DNA of 64,000 nucleotides from Escherichia coli (lineage in GTDB: Bacteria; Pseudomonadota; Gammaproteobacteria; Enterobacterales; Enterobacteriaceae). Shown here piece after piece: positions 29,991-40,263 of this stretch; the first letter of the stretch is position 1, and every line of letters starts with the position of its first letter. Made by a program: the position numbers and the translations under genes. The notes beneath the pieces were generated by a model. That model did not search any database. It worked only from the letters and a program-made list of their open reading frames with translations, and had not been told where the DNA came from. The stretch covers positions 310,001 to 374,000 of the forward strand of contig CP089930.1 of assembly GCA_021307345.1 (NCBI GenBank), read 5' to 3'.

Positions 29991-30248
29991 ATGCAAACCG
30001 TTATTTTCGGTCGTCCGGGTTGCCCTTACTGCGTGCGTGCCAAAGATTTGGCACAAAAGTTAAGTAATGAACACGATGATTTTCACTATCAGTATGTGGA
30101 TATTCGTGCTGAAGGGATCACGAAAGAGGATCTGCAACAGAAAGCTGGCAAGCCGGTAGAAACCGTACCGCAGATTTTTGTCGATCAGCAACACATCGGT
30201 GGCTATACCGATTTTGCTGCCTGGGTGAAAGAGAATCTTGACGCCTGA
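29991..30248 (+). CDS. grxA: GrxA, glutaredoxin 1
   Basis: Glutathione-dependent dithiol oxidoreductase, 85 residues, that reduces ribonucleotide reductase, PAPS reductase and oxidised OxyR. The active site is CPYC (11-14), with the GSH-binding TVP (ETVPQIFVDQ) and GGY motifs. The ATG at 29991 follows GGAGAAAG and gives the exact family length. The gene is OxyR-controlled in E. coli, and the divergent region upstream is where that site should lie. Confidence 0.97.
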   Translation: MQTVIFGRPGCPYCVRAKDLAQKLSNEHDDFHYQYVDIRAEGITKEDLQQKAGKPVETVPQIFVDQQHIGGYTDFAAWVKENLDA

Positions 30249-30257
30249 TTACCGGAT

Positions 30258-30291
30258 AAGCCCTCTCTGTTTGAGGGCTTTATTGATTTTT
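30258..30291 (+). terminator. Terminator of grxA
   Basis: AAGCCCTC (30258-30265) pairs with GAGGGCTT (30273-30280), followed by TATTGATTTTTT. It reaches into the 3' end of convergent ybjM. Confidence 0.8.
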
Positions 30292-30657
30292 TCTGTGTTG
30301 TGGCCTGAACAAGCTACTAATAAACAAAAAACATAACGCGCCCAGCGCACACCAGAAGACGGCACTCAACAACCACGCCAGCTCCTGCCAGAATGAGCGT
30401 GATGGTGAAAAAAACAGACGCATAATTAACATAGAACAGGGTGCTGCCAGCATTGCGCCAAACAGTGGTTTAAGGACTTCCCTACGCCGCGAAAAAAAGC
30501 TGGCTACAGCCCCAGGAAGAATGAAAAACAGTAAGCCGATTTCAGGGTGCCCGGCAGCCCGAAAAGCTCCCTTCATATGTGTCGCCAGAAAAAGGCACAC
30601 CACAATAAAGAGGACAAAACAGCAAATTGCCCCCGCCCAATGTTGTTTATGTTTCAC
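30280..30657 (-). CDS. ybjM: YbjM, inner-membrane protein
   Basis: A 125-residue protein with about four hydrophobic segments (GAICCFVLFIVVCLFLATH; LLFFILPGAVASFF; FGAMLAAPCSMLIMRLFF; WLLSAVFWCALGALCFLF) and a basic C-terminal tail. Function is unknown. It is convergent with grxA, and its stop lies at the edge of the grxA terminator. AGGAGGAACATGTG precedes the start. Confidence 0.9.
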   Translation of the reverse strand: MKHKQHWAGAICCFVLFIVVCLFLATHMKGAFRAAGHPEIGLLFFILPGAVASFFSRRREVLKPLFGAMLAAPCSMLIMRLFFSPSRSFWQELAWLLSAVFWCALGALCFLFISSLFRPQHRKNQ

Positions 30658-30925
30658 ATGTTCCTCCTGACACTGCCTCTATCGAACACATTTTTCGCCG
30701 GTGTGGCGCTCAGTAAGATAAAGCCGCTTCGCATTCCATGCTAATATAGGCCAACACAATTCTTATAGCCGTTGGTATCTAATGTGATTACACTAGTAAA
30801 ATATATTGTTACTTTACTATTGATTAAGTGCGCTGAATGAATCTGCGCTCTGAATTCAGGTAAAAACATTATCTTAAATTACCATTTCTTTCAACAGCTT
30901 ACTCGTAAACAAGAAGTTAGTCTCC

Positions 30926-32611
30926 GTGAATATAAACGTCGCCGAATTGTTAAATGGGAATTACATTCTGTTATTATTCGTGGTCCTCGCGCTTGGGCTA
31001 TGTCTCGGAAAATTACGACTTGGTTCAATCCAACTGGGTAATTCCATTGGCGTTTTAGTCGTATCACTGTTATTAGGTCAACAACATTTCAGTATTAACA
31101 CCGACGCGCTTAATCTTGGCTTTATGCTGTTTATTTTCTGCGTCGGGGTCGAAGCCGGACCCAACTTTTTTTCCATTTTTTTCCGCGATGGTAAAAATTA
31201 CCTAATGTTAGCCCTGGTAATGGTCGGTAGTGCGCTGCTGATCGCCTTAGGGCTGGGTAAGTTGTTTGGCTGGGACATCGGCCTGACGGCCGGTATGTTG
31301 GCTGGCTCAATGACATCAACACCGGTTTTGGTTGGTGCGGGCGATACCTTACGCCACTCTGGAATAGAAAGCAGGCAACTCTCTGTGGCACTGGATAATT
31401 TAAGCCTCGGGTATGCATTAACCTATTTGATTGGCCTGGTGAGTTTGATTGTCGGTGCGCGTTACTTGCCTAAGTTGCAGCATCAGGACTTACAGACCAG
31501 CGCCCAGCAAATCGCTCGTGAACGAGGTCTGGATACCGACGCCAGCCGTAAAGTCTATCTGCCGGTAATTCGCGCCTACCGCGTCGGGCCGGAACTGGTC
31601 GCCTGGGCCGACGGCAAAAACTTGCGTGAACTGGGTATTTATCGACAAACCGGTTGCTACATTGAACGTATTCGTCGTAACGGGATTCTGGCAAATCCGG
31701 ATGGTGACGCCGTGCTACAGATGGGCGATGAAATAGCGTTGGTAGGCTATCCCGACGCCCACGCCCGACTCGATCCCAGCTTCCGTAATGGTAAAGAAGT
31801 TTTTGATCGAGACCTTCTCGACATGCGTATCGTCACTGAAGAAGTGGTCGTCAAAAACCATAACGCTGTCGGTAAACGTCTGGCACAACTGAAGCTGACC
31901 GATCACGGTTGTTTCCTTAACCGCGTCATTCGCAGCCAGATCGAAATGCCGATCGACGATAACGTGGTGCTTAATAAAGGCGATGTATTGCAGGTGAGCG
32001 GCGATGCCCGTCGCGTGAAAACCATCGCCGATCGCATCGGCTTTATCTCGATTCACAGCCAGGTTACTGATCTACTGGCATTCTGCGCGTTCTTTGTCAT
32101 CGGTCTGATGATCGGGATGATCACCTTCCAGTTCAGCACATTCAGCTTCGGCATGGGTAACGCCGCCGGATTGTTATTCGCTGGTATTATGCTGGGCTTT
32201 ATGCGAGCGAACCACCCGACCTTCGGCTATATTCCCCAGGGCGCGTTAAGCATGGTGAAAGAGTTCGGTTTGATGGTATTTATGGCGGGCGTTGGTTTAA
32301 GTGCCGGCAGCGGCATCAATAACGGCCTGGGCGCGATTGGCGGTCAGATGTTGATTGCCGGGTTAATTGTCAGCCTGGTGCCCGTTGTGATTTGCTTCCT
32401 GTTTGGCGCTTATGTGCTGCGCATGAACCGCGCGCTGTTATTCGGTGCAATGATGGGCGCGCGTACTTGTGCTCCAGCAATGGAGATCATCAGCGACACT
32501 GCGCGCAGCAACATTCCGGCATTAGGTTATGCGGGCACTTATGCAATAGCTAACGTGCTGCTGACGTTGGCAGGGACAATCATCGTAATGGTATGGCCAG
32601 GACTCGGATAA
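30926..32611 (+). CDS. ybjL: YbjL, putative transporter of the AspT/AAEx family
   Basis: A 561-residue inner-membrane protein in the aspartate:alanine exchanger family: about five helices, a central cytoplasmic pair of TrkA-C (RCK_C) domains (about residues 200-370, with [12 protein letters not shown] and [13 protein letters not shown]), then about five more helices. The conserved [12 protein letters not shown] motif and its second-half counterpart [16 protein letters not shown] are the signature repeats. Substrate unproven; a relation to dicarboxylate or glutamate export is inference. The start codon is GTG at 30926, coding [13 protein letters not shown]. Confidence 0.93.
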   Translation: MNINVAELLNGNYILLLFVVLALGLCLGKLRLGSIQLGNSIGVLVVSLLLGQQHFSINTDALNLGFMLFIFCVGVEAGPNFFSIFFRDGKNYLMLALVMVGSALLIALGLGKLFGWDIGLTAGMLAGSMTSTPVLVGAGDTLRHSGIESRQLSVALDNLSLGYALTYLIGLVSLIVGARYLPKLQHQDLQTSAQQIARERGLDTDASRKVYLPVIRAYRVGPELVAWADGKNLRELGIYRQTGCYIERIRRNGILANPDGDAVLQMGDEIALVGYPDAHARLDPSFRNGKEVFDRDLLDMRIVTEEVVVKNHNAVGKRLAQLKLTDHGCFLNRVIRSQIEMPIDDNVVLNKGDVLQVSGDARRVKTIADRIGFISIHSQVTDLLAFCAFFVIGLMIGMITFQFSTFSFGMGNAAGLLFAGIMLGFMRANHPTFGYIPQGALSMVKEFGLMVFMAGVGLSAGSGINNGLGAIGGQMLIAGLIVSLVPVVICFLFGAYVLRMNRALLFGAMMGARTCAPAMEIISDTARSNIPALGYAGTYAIANVLLTLAGTIIVMVWPGLG

Positions 32612-32654
32612 AACTGAAGTTGCCCCAAAAATGAAATTTTTTTGCACAACCGCA

Positions 32655-32680
32655 GAACTTTTCCTCGGGGCATCAGTCTT
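32655..32680 (+). promoter_or_regulatory. Sigma-E promoter of rybB
   Basis: The -35 GAACTT (32655-32660) and -10 TCTT (32677-32680) are separated by 16 bp and lie 7 bp before the RybB start. This fits the sigma-E consensus and the known envelope-stress control of rybB. Confidence 0.85.
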
Positions 32681-32687
32681 AATTAGT

Positions 32688-32766
32688 GCCACTGCTTTTC
32701 TTTGATGTCCCCATTTTGTGGAGCCCATCAACCCCGCCATTTCGGTTCAAGGTTGGTGGGTTTTTT
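32688..32766 (+). ncRNA. rybB: RybB small RNA
   Basis: Hfq-dependent sRNA of 79 nt that represses many outer-membrane-protein mRNAs, including ompC and ompW, under sigma-E control. The 5' seed GCCACTGCTTTTCTTTGATG is intact. The 3' terminator hairpin (CCAACC-type arms around TTTCGG) ends in a T tract at 32766. Position, length and sequence match E. coli RybB. Its last 20 nt are antisense to the end of rcdA. Confidence 0.95.
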
Positions 32767-33322
32767 GTTGCCTGAATTTTATCTCCTGCCCTGCCAATTG
32801 CGCCACCATCTGCAAAATATCCTCGCGCGATAGCGGCTTACGGTCAGTGACAAAATGCAGTGTCATCCCTTCAATAAACGCATCCAGCGCGCGGGCGGTT
32901 CCGGGTTCAAACCATTGTTCGAGCGTTTGCTGACTGCGCTGCATCCAGTTTTGCATCACCGTTTTTAATAGCGGTTTTCGGCTGGCCAATGCGTAGAGTT
33001 GATACATCAGTTCCATGTTATCCGGCGTTGCAACCTGCGAGCTGTAGATCATGTCAGTTATGGCCTGGCAGGCGCCTGAAGCATCACTGACATCACTAAA
33101 AAATGCCTGATATTGCTTAGACATTATCTCTGTAAAACTGCTGAACGCCTCCAGCAGCAGCTCATCAATTCCTGAAAAATAGTAGGTCATCGACCCCAAC
33201 GGCACTCCGGCAAGGGTAGCGATTTTGCGGTGTGTAACGGCATGTATTCCGTAAAGTTTCACCGCCTCCAGCGTGGCCTGAATGATTTTTTCTCGCCGTT
33301 GCGGATCGTTAGCGCGACGCAT
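32747..33322 (-). CDS. rcdA: RcdA, TetR-family regulator of csgD and biofilm genes
   Basis: TetR-type regulator (formerly YbjK), 191 residues. The N-terminal HTH spans about residues 10-55 ([22 protein letters not shown] is the helix-turn-helix region), followed by an all-helical ligand domain. The ATG at 33322 has GAGAGGAAATGAC just before it. The C-terminus ([13 protein letters not shown]) appears about 13 residues longer than the K-12 protein as I recall it, and this tail is encoded antisense to the RybB terminator. It diverges from ybjJ across a perfect palindrome. Confidence 0.92.
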   Translation of the reverse strand: MRRANDPQRREKIIQATLEAVKLYGIHAVTHRKIATLAGVPLGSMTYYFSGIDELLLEAFSSFTEIMSKQYQAFFSDVSDASGACQAITDMIYSSQVATPDNMELMYQLYALASRKPLLKTVMQNWMQRSQQTLEQWFEPGTARALDAFIEGMTLHFVTDRKPLSREDILQMVAQLAGQEIKFRQQKTHQP

Positions 33323-33342
33323 GTCATTTCCTCTCTTTGCAA

Positions 33343-33362
33343 TTGTGTACAAATGTACACAA
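33343..33362. promoter_or_regulatory. Perfect 20-bp palindrome, probable RcdA operator
   Basis: TTGTGTACA-AA-TGTACACAA is an exact inverted repeat centred between divergent rcdA and ybjJ, 20 bp from the rcdA ATG and 43 bp from ybjJ. Its size and position are typical of a TetR-family autoregulatory operator. Confidence 0.7.
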
Positions 33363-33405
33363 CCTTGCTAATGTTGTCTTCCCTCTTCTTTTTTTGACGT
33401 GATCT

Positions 33406-34614
33406 ATGACCGTAAATTCTTCACGTAATGCCTTGAAACGCCGAACCTGGGCGCTGTTTATGTTCTTCTTTTTGCCAGGCCTGTTAATGGCATCCTGGGC
33501 AACCCGTACGCCTGCTATCCGCGATATTCTTTCTGTCTCGATCGCTGAAATGGGCGGTGTCCTCTTTGGCCTGTCGATCGGTTCGATGAGCGGAATTCTC
33601 TGCTCGGCGTGGTTAGTGAAACGTTTTGGGACGCGTAATGTCATCCTGGTCACGATGTCCTGCGCGTTGATCGGGATGATGATATTAAGTCTGGCGCTCT
33701 GGCTGACATCGCCCGTGCTCTTTGCCGTGGGTCTTGGCGTCTTTGGAGCCAGTTTTGGTTCTGCGGAAGTGGCGATAAACGTTGAAGGTGCCGCCGTTGA
33801 GCGAGAAATGAATAAAACGGTTTTGCCGATGATGCACGGCTTTTATAGCCTGGGCACGCTGGCAGGTGCTGGTGTCGGGATGGCGCTGACGGCCTTTGGC
33901 GTTCCGGCAACTGTGCATATTTTGTTGGCGGCACTGGTCGGCATCGCACCTATTTATATCGCCATTCAGGCAATCCCTGACGGAACAGGAAAAAATGCCG
34001 CCGATGGCACGCAGCATGGCGAAAAAGGCGTACCTTTTTATCGCGATATCCAGTTGCTATTGATTGGTGTCGTGGTGCTGGCGATGGCGTTTGCAGAAGG
34101 TTCAGCCAACGACTGGTTACCCTTATTAATGGTTGATGGTCACGGTTTTAGCCCTACTTCCGGCTCGCTGATTTATGCCGGTTTTACCCTGGGGATGACC
34201 GTTGGACGCTTCACTGGCGGTTGGTTCATAGACCGTTACAGTCGCGTTGCCGTGGTTCGGGCCAGTGCACTAATGGGGGCGTTGGGTATTGGGCTGATTA
34301 TTTTTGTCGATAGCGCCTGGGTCGCGGGGGTGTCTGTTGTCCTTTGGGGGTTGGGAGCTTCTCTGGGCTTCCCACTGACCATTTCTGCCGCCAGCGATAC
34401 CGGCCCCGATGCACCGACCCGCGTCAGCGTAGTAGCAACGACCGGTTATCTGGCTTTCCTCGTCGGGCCGCCGCTGCTGGGCTATCTCGGCGAACATTAT
34501 GGACTACGTAGTGCAATGCTGGTTGTACTGGCGCTGGTTATTCTCGCGGCTATTGTCGCGAAAGCCGTCGCCAAACCCGATACCAAAACGCAGACGGCGA
34601 TGGAGAATAATTGA
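33406..34614 (+). CDS. ybjJ: YbjJ, major facilitator superfamily transporter
   Basis: An inner-membrane MFS protein of 402 residues with about 12 helices. The loop 2-3 signature appears as [20 protein letters not shown], with the second copy [14 protein letters not shown]. The substrate is unknown. It is divergent from rcdA with the palindrome between them and likely in that regulator's control. The stop TGA overlaps the ybjI ATG (TGATG), so ybjJI is an operon. Confidence 0.92.
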   Translation: MTVNSSRNALKRRTWALFMFFFLPGLLMASWATRTPAIRDILSVSIAEMGGVLFGLSIGSMSGILCSAWLVKRFGTRNVILVTMSCALIGMMILSLALWLTSPVLFAVGLGVFGASFGSAEVAINVEGAAVEREMNKTVLPMMHGFYSLGTLAGAGVGMALTAFGVPATVHILLAALVGIAPIYIAIQAIPDGTGKNAADGTQHGEKGVPFYRDIQLLLIGVVVLAMAFAEGSANDWLPLLMVDGHGFSPTSGSLIYAGFTLGMTVGRFTGGWFIDRYSRVAVVRASALMGALGIGLIIFVDSAWVAGVSVVLWGLGASLGFPLTISAASDTGPDAPTRVSVVATTGYLAFLVGPPLLGYLGEHYGLRSAMLVVLALVILAAIVAKAVAKPDTKTQTAMENN

Positions 34615-35429
34615 TGAGCATTAAATTAATTGCGGTAGACATGGATGGTACTTTCTTAAGCGATCAAAAAACCTATAACCGTGAGCGGTTTATGGCTCAG
34701 TATCAGCAAATGAAAGCACACAGCATTCGCTTTGTGGTCGCCAGCGGGAATCAATATTATCAGTTGATCTCTTTCTTTCCGGAAATTGCTAATGAAATAG
34801 CCTTTGTGGCAGAAAACGGCGGTTGGGTAGTGAGCGAAGGCAAAGATGTTTTTAATGGCAAGCTGTCGAAAAATGCATTTACCACTGTAGTGGAACATTT
34901 ACTGATGCGCCCGGAAGTGGAAATTATTGCCTGCGGAAAAAATAGCGCCTATACCCTCAAAAAATATGACGATGCCATGAAAACGGTGGCGGAAATGTAT
35001 TATCACCGTCTGGAATATGTCGATAACTTTGACAACTTAGAAGATATCTTCTTTAAGTTTGGCCTGAATCTTTCCGATGAACTGATTCCGCAAGTGCAAA
35101 AAGAGTTACATGATTCGATTGGCGATATTATGGTGCCGGTTCACACCGGCAACGGTAGCATCGATCTGATTATCCCCGGCGTACATAAAGCCAATGGCCT
35201 GCGGCAACTCCAGAAGTTATGGGGAATAGACGACAGTGAAGTGGTGGTCTTTGGCGATGGCGGTAACGATATCGAAATGCTGCGCCAGGCTGGCTTTAGC
35301 TTTGCGATGGAAAATGCCGGCAACGCGGTCGTAGCTGCGGCGAAATACCGCGCAGGCTCCAATAACCGTGAAGGCGTACTGGATGTGATCGATAAAGTTC
35401 TTAAGCACGAAGCGCCATTTAATCAATAA
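34614..35429 (+). CDS. ybjI: YbjI, HAD-family phosphatase (flavin-pathway and sugar phosphates)
   Basis: Cof-type HAD phosphatase, 271 residues. Reported to dephosphorylate 5-amino-6-(5-phosphoribitylamino)uracil in riboflavin synthesis and also FMN and sugar phosphates. Motif I is DMDGTFLS (9-16), motif II is VVASGNQ, and motif IV is FGDGGNDIEML. The ATG at 34614 shares bases with the ybjJ stop; the TTG 3 bp upstream is less likely. Confidence 0.93.
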   Translation: MSIKLIAVDMDGTFLSDQKTYNRERFMAQYQQMKAHSIRFVVASGNQYYQLISFFPEIANEIAFVAENGGWVVSEGKDVFNGKLSKNAFTTVVEHLLMRPEVEIIACGKNSAYTLKKYDDAMKTVAEMYYHRLEYVDNFDNLEDIFFKFGLNLSDELIPQVQKELHDSIGDIMVPVHTGNGSIDLIIPGVHKANGLRQLQKLWGIDDSEVVVFGDGGNDIEMLRQAGFSFAMENAGNAVVAAAKYRAGSNNREGVLDVIDKVLKHEAPFNQ

Positions 35430-35513
35430 AACGGCAGCACGCCCGGCAACACAATGCCTGAATGAAGGATGCATAATTCGCGGAAATTCCCCTTCTGGAT
35501 TATTTCAGGCGAA

Positions 35514-35798
35514 ATGATGATGAAAAATTGTGTACTGCTGGGCGCGTTTCTGTTGAGTTTTACTGGTGTGGCAATGGCGCAAAGTGTCACCGTTGATGTG
35601 CCGAGCGGATACAAAGTGGTGGTAGTCCCCGATTCAGTCAGCGTTCCACAAGCGGTCAGCGTCGCGACTGTACCGCAAACTGTCTATGTGGCGCCTACTC
35701 CAGCGCCGGCTTACCGCCCACATCCGTATGTTCGTCACCTTGCCAGCGTAGGCGAAGGGATGGTTATCGAACATCAAATCGACGACCATCACCATTAA
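35514..35798 (+). CDS. ybjH: YbjH, small secreted protein
   Basis: A 94-residue protein with a signal peptide (MMMKNCVLLGAFLLSFTGVAMA) and a mature Val/Pro-rich segment (VPSGYKVVVVPDSVSVP, VYVAPTPAPAYRPHP) ending in HQIDDHHH. Probably periplasmic; the His/Asp tail could bind metal, which is inference. The start is chosen among ATGs at 35514, 35517 and 35520 by family length. No function is known. It is followed by the convergent mdfA. Confidence 0.85.
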   Translation: MMMKNCVLLGAFLLSFTGVAMAQSVTVDVPSGYKVVVVPDSVSVPQAVSVATVPQTVYVAPTPAPAYRPHPYVRHLASVGEGMVIEHQIDDHHH

Positions 35799-35838
35799 TC
35801 TATGAATGCCTGATTGTGCAAAGCAACCAGGCATTTTC

Positions 35839-37071
35839 TTATCCGTCGTTTGAATTTCCTGTTTGTTTATCTTTTAAAAAGATAAACATCAGCAGCAGCC
35901 ACAAAATTCCGTTGGCAAAGTTAAAGAGATTAAACAGGCCGTTGCCCCCGTTCAGCCAGGCATGTTTACTGATTTCGATACCGACGGTAAAGATCAGCAT
36001 TTGTAACATCCCCATCGCCGCAGAAACCGTACCTTTACTCATATCGCTGGCAAACAGGGTTAATCGCACCAGCCCCGCATTCGCCAGGCCAATACCAAAA
36101 GCATAAATACTTAACCCGGCGGTCATCCATAAATACGCGTGCGATGAGATAACCGTTGCGGCAGCGGCGACTAACAGGCCAATCATAATCGGCCAGCCGC
36201 CCATGATGATCAATGCACGAACGGTGCGGCGCGAGGTCAAACGCGCTAACAGCAAGTTACCCGCAATTAACGCCCCGAAAACTGGCACTTGCAGCAAACC
36301 ATATTCATAGCTGCTCAACTTTTCGCCAGTGATAATGATAATTGGTGACTGGGCGATCCACGCCAGCAACGGCAGGCTGACGAACCCCAGCGCCAGAGCT
36401 CCGGCAACAAAGCGACCGTTCTTCAGCACCAGCTTGTAGTCATGCCCAAGCTCTTTCAGGGACAGTTTCTCACCAATACGCGTGGCGGTTTCCGGCATAG
36501 CGCGTTGCAGACCGAAAAAGGAGATCGCTGCCAATGCGGCAAACAAGACAAACATCCCCTCCCAGGGCAGCACATGGATCCACGCGGCGCCCACCAGCGG
36601 ACCGAGTAGCGGAGCAATCAGCGCCACGTTCGCCATCAGCGCGGTGATCTTGATACAAACCGCCTCTTCGAAGGATTCCTGAATCGCGGCGTATCCGACA
36701 GCGCCAATGAAACAAAGGCTTATCCCTTGCAGGAAGCGTAATAGCGTGAATTGTTCAATGTTTTGCGCCAACAATATTGCCAGACAGGTGACGATAAACC
36801 ACACCACGCCCGCCAGCATCACCGGACGGCGGCCAATACGATCCGACAGCGGTCCCAGGAGCCACTGTAAAAACATCCCGCCCGCCAGGTAAGCGGTCAT
36901 CGAAGTAGGAACCCAGTCAATACCTGCCTGATACTCTTCCACTACAGCGAGCATACCGGGTTGAATCATATCATTGCCGATATAGGTCGAGAATTCGTAG
37001 AGCACCAGACAGAGAGGAAAAAGTAACGCCTGACGTCCAAGCCGGGCACCGGAAGCTAATCTATTTTGCAT
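35839..37071 (-). CDS. mdfA: MdfA, multidrug/proton antiporter
   Basis: MFS drug:H+ antiporter (Cmr), 410 residues, 12 helices, exporting chloramphenicol, ethidium and other cations, and conferring alkali tolerance. The functional acidic residues in helix 1 are present: Glu26 and Asp34 within [16 protein letters not shown]. The signature loop is [13 protein letters not shown]. The ATG at 37071 is the family start ([14 protein letters not shown]). The gene is intact and monocistronic. Confidence 0.97.
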   Translation of the reverse strand: MQNRLASGARLGRQALLFPLCLVLYEFSTYIGNDMIQPGMLAVVEEYQAGIDWVPTSMTAYLAGGMFLQWLLGPLSDRIGRRPVMLAGVVWFIVTCLAILLAQNIEQFTLLRFLQGISLCFIGAVGYAAIQESFEEAVCIKITALMANVALIAPLLGPLVGAAWIHVLPWEGMFVLFAALAAISFFGLQRAMPETATRIGEKLSLKELGHDYKLVLKNGRFVAGALALGFVSLPLLAWIAQSPIIIITGEKLSSYEYGLLQVPVFGALIAGNLLLARLTSRRTVRALIIMGGWPIMIGLLVAAAATVISSHAYLWMTAGLSIYAFGIGLANAGLVRLTLFASDMSKGTVSAAMGMLQMLIFTVGIEISKHAWLNGGNGLFNLFNFANGILWLLLMFIFLKDKQTGNSNDG

Positions 37072-37197
37072 GCAATTTCTTCGCCAATAATAATCGCGCA
37101 AAGTTTAATAAAAGCGCGGCAAACGAGAAAGCAAATTTTGTAGGTGAAACCACGCTTAAGCACATTCTTACATTATTCCGAGTATAGCTACTCTTTC

Positions 37198-37213
37198 TTT
37201 AAGCTTTATTTAA
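37198..37213 (+). promoter_or_regulatory. Candidate BasR (PmrA) box upstream of ybjG
   Basis: TTTAAGCTTTATTTAA contains two YTTAA half-sites as a direct repeat with a 6-bp spacer, matching the PmrA/BasR consensus, about 140 bp before ybjG. BasRS and PhoPQ control of ybjG has been described in enterics. Confidence 0.4.
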
Positions 37214-37354
37214 TTCCTTCGCGTTACTATTCCCTGTTGTAAACCAATCCGAAAGTGAAATAAGACGATGCCGCTTTACCCTGTTTAACATGCACTTTAT
37301 GCTCATCGACTTGCCTGATGGCTCCCCAATAATCACCTTTTGAGTCTGAAAGTT

Positions 37355-37951
37355 ATGCTGGAAAATCTGAATTACTCATTATTCTCTCTTATTAACGCGA
37401 CGCCAGACTCATCCGCATGGATGATTTCGTTAGCGATTTTTATTGCCAAAGATTTAATTACTGTAGTACCGCTGCTGGCTACGGTGCTTTGGCTATGGGG
37501 GTTTACAGCGCAACGGCAACTGGTGATAAAAATCGCTATCGCGCTGGCGGTCGGCCTGTTTGTTTCCTGGACGATGGGGCACTTATTTCCGCACGACCGT
37601 CCGTTTGTTGATCATATCGGCTATAACTTCCTGCATCATGCGGCGGATGACTCTTTCCCAAGCGATCACGGCACGGTGATATTTACCTTTGCGCTGGCAT
37701 TTTTATGCTGGCATCGCCTGTGGTCAGGCGCAATCCTCATGACGCTGGCGGTGGTCATTGCCTGGTCACGTGTTTATCTCGGTGTTCACTGGCCGCTGGA
37801 CATGCTCGGTGGATTGTTGGCAGGAATGATTGGTTGCCTTAGCGCCCAGATTATCTGGCAGGCTGTGGGGGCAATGCTCTACCAGAAGCTGCAATTATGG
37901 TATCGCTTCTGTTTCGCCTTACCTATACGTAAAGGCTGGGTGCGTGGCTGA
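37355..37951 (+). CDS. ybjG: YbjG, undecaprenyl-diphosphate phosphatase (PAP2 family)
   Basis: Integral membrane phosphatase, 198 residues, that recycles undecaprenyl pyrophosphate to undecaprenyl phosphate for peptidoglycan and other cell-surface polymers, in parallel with BacA and PgpB. PAP2 motifs are visible: KDLITVVP and HDRPF, then SFPSDHGTV, then SRVYLGVHWPLD with the catalytic His. The ATG at 37355 gives the family length; the upstream start at 37340 adds only five residues. Confidence 0.95.
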   Translation: MLENLNYSLFSLINATPDSSAWMISLAIFIAKDLITVVPLLATVLWLWGFTAQRQLVIKIAIALAVGLFVSWTMGHLFPHDRPFVDHIGYNFLHHAADDSFPSDHGTVIFTFALAFLCWHRLWSGAILMTLAVVIAWSRVYLGVHWPLDMLGGLLAGMIGCLSAQIIWQAVGAMLYQKLQLWYRFCFALPIRKGWVRG

Positions 37952-38008
37952 TTTCGGATAAAAAGTGTAATATCAGGCGGCTCGCTTCAATAACTATTCA
38001 GAGGGAAT

Positions 38009-38767
38009 ATGGAAACACGTCGCGAAGAGCGTATAGGGCAGTTACTACAAGAATTAAAACGCAGCGATAAGTTACACCTGAAGGACGCCGCCGCCCTGCT
38101 TGGGGTTTCAGAGATGACGATTCGTCGTGATTTGAATAACAACAGTGCCCCCGTCGTACTACTCGGCGGCTATATTGTTCTGGAACCGCGCAGTGCCAGC
38201 CATTACCTGTTAAGCGATCAAAAATCCCGCCTGGTGGAAGAAAAACGCCGGGCGGCAAAACTGGCTGCGACGCTGGTAGAACCCGATCAGACCCTCTTTT
38301 TTGACTGTGGCACCACCACGCCGTGGATTATTGAAGCGATAGATAATGAAATCCCTTTCACCGCCATTTGTTATTCACTAAATACCTTTCTGGCGCTGAA
38401 AGAGAAACCCCATTGTCGCGCGTTTCTTTGCGGTGGTGAATTTCACGCCAGCAACGCTATTTTCAAACCCATTGATTTTCAGCAAACACTGAATAATTTT
38501 TGCCCGGATATCGCTTTTTATTCCGCAGCTGGCGTGCATGTCAGTAAAGGCGCAACCTGTTTTAATCTTGAAGAGTTGCCGGTAAAACACTGGGCGATGT
38601 CGATGGCACAAAAGCACGTGCTGGTTGTCGACCACAGTAAGTTTGGCAAGGTACGTCCGGCGCGCATGGGCGAGCTGAAACGCTTTGATATTGTGGTGAG
38701 CGATTGTTGTCCGGAAGATGAGTATGTGAAGTATGCGCAGGCGCAGCGTATTAAGTTGATGTATTAA
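38009..38767 (+). CDS. deoR: DeoR, deoxyribonucleoside regulator
   Basis: Transcriptional repressor of the deo operon, nupG, tsx and related genes, induced by deoxyribose-5-phosphate. The 252 residues have an N-terminal DeoR-type HTH (LKDAAALLGVSEMTIRRDLN) and a C-terminal sugar-phosphate-binding domain with FFDCGTTTPWI. An AGAGGGAAT ribosome-binding site precedes the ATG. It lies 57 bp after ybjG. Confidence 0.97.
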   Translation: METRREERIGQLLQELKRSDKLHLKDAAALLGVSEMTIRRDLNNNSAPVVLLGGYIVLEPRSASHYLLSDQKSRLVEEKRRAAKLAATLVEPDQTLFFDCGTTTPWIIEAIDNEIPFTAICYSLNTFLALKEKPHCRAFLCGGEFHASNAIFKPIDFQQTLNNFCPDIAFYSAAGVHVSKGATCFNLEELPVKHWAMSMAQKHVLVVDHSKFGKVRPARMGELKRFDIVVSDCCPEDEYVKYAQAQRIKLMY

Positions 38768-38776
38768 TGACGCATA

Positions 38777-38804
38777 ACCGGATGACGTTTCCGCGCCATC
38801 CGGT
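38777..38804. terminator. Hairpin between convergent deoR and dacC
   Basis: ACCGGATG (38777-38784) pairs with CATCCGGT (38797-38804) around GACGCG-like loop bases. There is no strong T tract on either side. A REP-like or bidirectional terminator role is likely. Confidence 0.5.
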
Positions 38805-38814
38805 CATCAGAAGA

Positions 38815-40017
38815 TTAAGAGAACCAGCTGCCGAACCACTGATGGAATTTCATCATCACGAAGTCCCACATCCGACCAAAGAACCCACCCTCTTCCACAT
38901 TTTCCATCACGATCAGCGGACGCTGTTCAATAGATTTACCGTTAAGCTGGAAATCAATGGTGCCGACAACCTGACCTTTTTTCAGCGGCGCGGTGAGCTG
39001 CGGTTCCGTTAACGTATAACTCGCTTTCAGGTTTTTCAGTTGCCCGCGTGGGATGGTCACTGATCCCCCTTCGCCTGCGCCGAGATTCACTTCGCTCTTA
39101 TCACCGAACCAGACGCGCTGAGTCACAAAGGTGGCATCAGGTTTAATTGGCGTCACGGTTTCAAAAAAGCGAAAGCCCCAGGTCAGTAATTTCTCAGACT
39201 CATTAAAACGGATGCGGTCAGTTTTTGCCCCCAGCACTACGGAGATTAAACGCATATCACCCTGGGTAGCCGAAGCAACCAGATTATATCCCGCACCTGC
39301 CGTGGTTCCGGTCTTCATGCCATCAACATTCAGATTGCTGCTCCACAGCAGACGATTACGGTTAGGCTGACGAATTTTGTTAAAGGTAAACTCTTTCTCT
39401 TTATGAATAGCGTACTCTTCCGGCACATCGTGGATTAACGCTTTACCCAGCAATGCCATATCGCGCGCGGTACTGAATTGCCCCGGCGCATCCAGACCGT
39501 GCACCGTCTGGAAGGTGGTGTTGGTCAGGCCCAGTTTTTTGGCATAACCATTCATCAAACCAATAAATGACTCCTGACTCCCGGCAACGTAATCGGCCAA
39601 CGCAATACAGGCGTCATTACCGGACTGGATAATCACACCTTTGTTCAAATCCGCCACCGAAACCTGATCGCCCGGTTTGAGGAACATTACCGACGAACCG
39701 CGCAGTGCCGGGTTTCCCGTCGCCCAGGCATCTTTACCGACCGTCACCATATCGGTGAGTTTGATCTTATCGGCCTTAAGCGCCTGCCCAACCACATAGC
39801 TGGTCATGATTTTAGTCAGACTCGCGGGATCCAGTTTCTCATCCGCATTGCCTTCTGCCAGCACTTTACCGCTGGCGTAATCCATTAAAATCCATGCACG
39901 CGCATCCACGCTCGGCGCTTCAACGGTTTGTTCTGCCGCGAATGCCGTTGGGGCAAAAAGGAATAAAAATGCAGAACCCGCTGCAAGACCACGAAGGAAA
40001 GAGGAGTATTGCGTCAT
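38815..40017 (-). CDS. dacC: DacC, D-alanyl-D-alanine carboxypeptidase (PBP6)
   Basis: Low-molecular-weight penicillin-binding protein that trims the terminal D-Ala of murein pentapeptides; 400-residue precursor. Signal peptide about 27 residues (ending TAFA-AEQ). Active-site motifs: SLTK (Ser66-Lys69), SGN, and KTGTTAG. The C-terminal amphipathic helix ([15 protein letters not shown]) anchors it to the inner membrane. The ATG at 40017 matches the family; seven extra upstream codons are not needed. Confidence 0.97.
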   Translation of the reverse strand: MTQYSSFLRGLAAGSAFLFLFAPTAFAAEQTVEAPSVDARAWILMDYASGKVLAEGNADEKLDPASLTKIMTSYVVGQALKADKIKLTDMVTVGKDAWATGNPALRGSSVMFLKPGDQVSVADLNKGVIIQSGNDACIALADYVAGSQESFIGLMNGYAKKLGLTNTTFQTVHGLDAPGQFSTARDMALLGKALIHDVPEEYAIHKEKEFTFNKIRQPNRNRLLWSSNLNVDGMKTGTTAGAGYNLVASATQGDMRLISVVLGAKTDRIRFNESEKLLTWGFRFFETVTPIKPDATFVTQRVWFGDKSEVNLGAGEGGSVTIPRGQLKNLKASYTLTEPQLTAPLKKGQVVGTIDFQLNGKSIEQRPLIVMENVEEGGFFGRMWDFVMMKFHQWFGSWFS

Positions 40018-40263
40018 AAATGCCACCCGAGTATCCATTCAAAAAAAATACGTTATATCGCCGTATGATAAGTTCGGTGATTAATAACGCACACACAAGT
40101 TTAAAGAAACCGTAAGTTGGTAAAGTTTTTAAAGTTTATGCAATATCCTGCCGCTTCGCTGCTTCTGGCGTCATTTTTTTACTCGCTGTTGCTTAAAAGT
40201 TAACTTTACTTCACCATCGGAGTCCTGTTCAGCCTGTGGCTGCCTGTCGGAAAAGGGGTGAGT

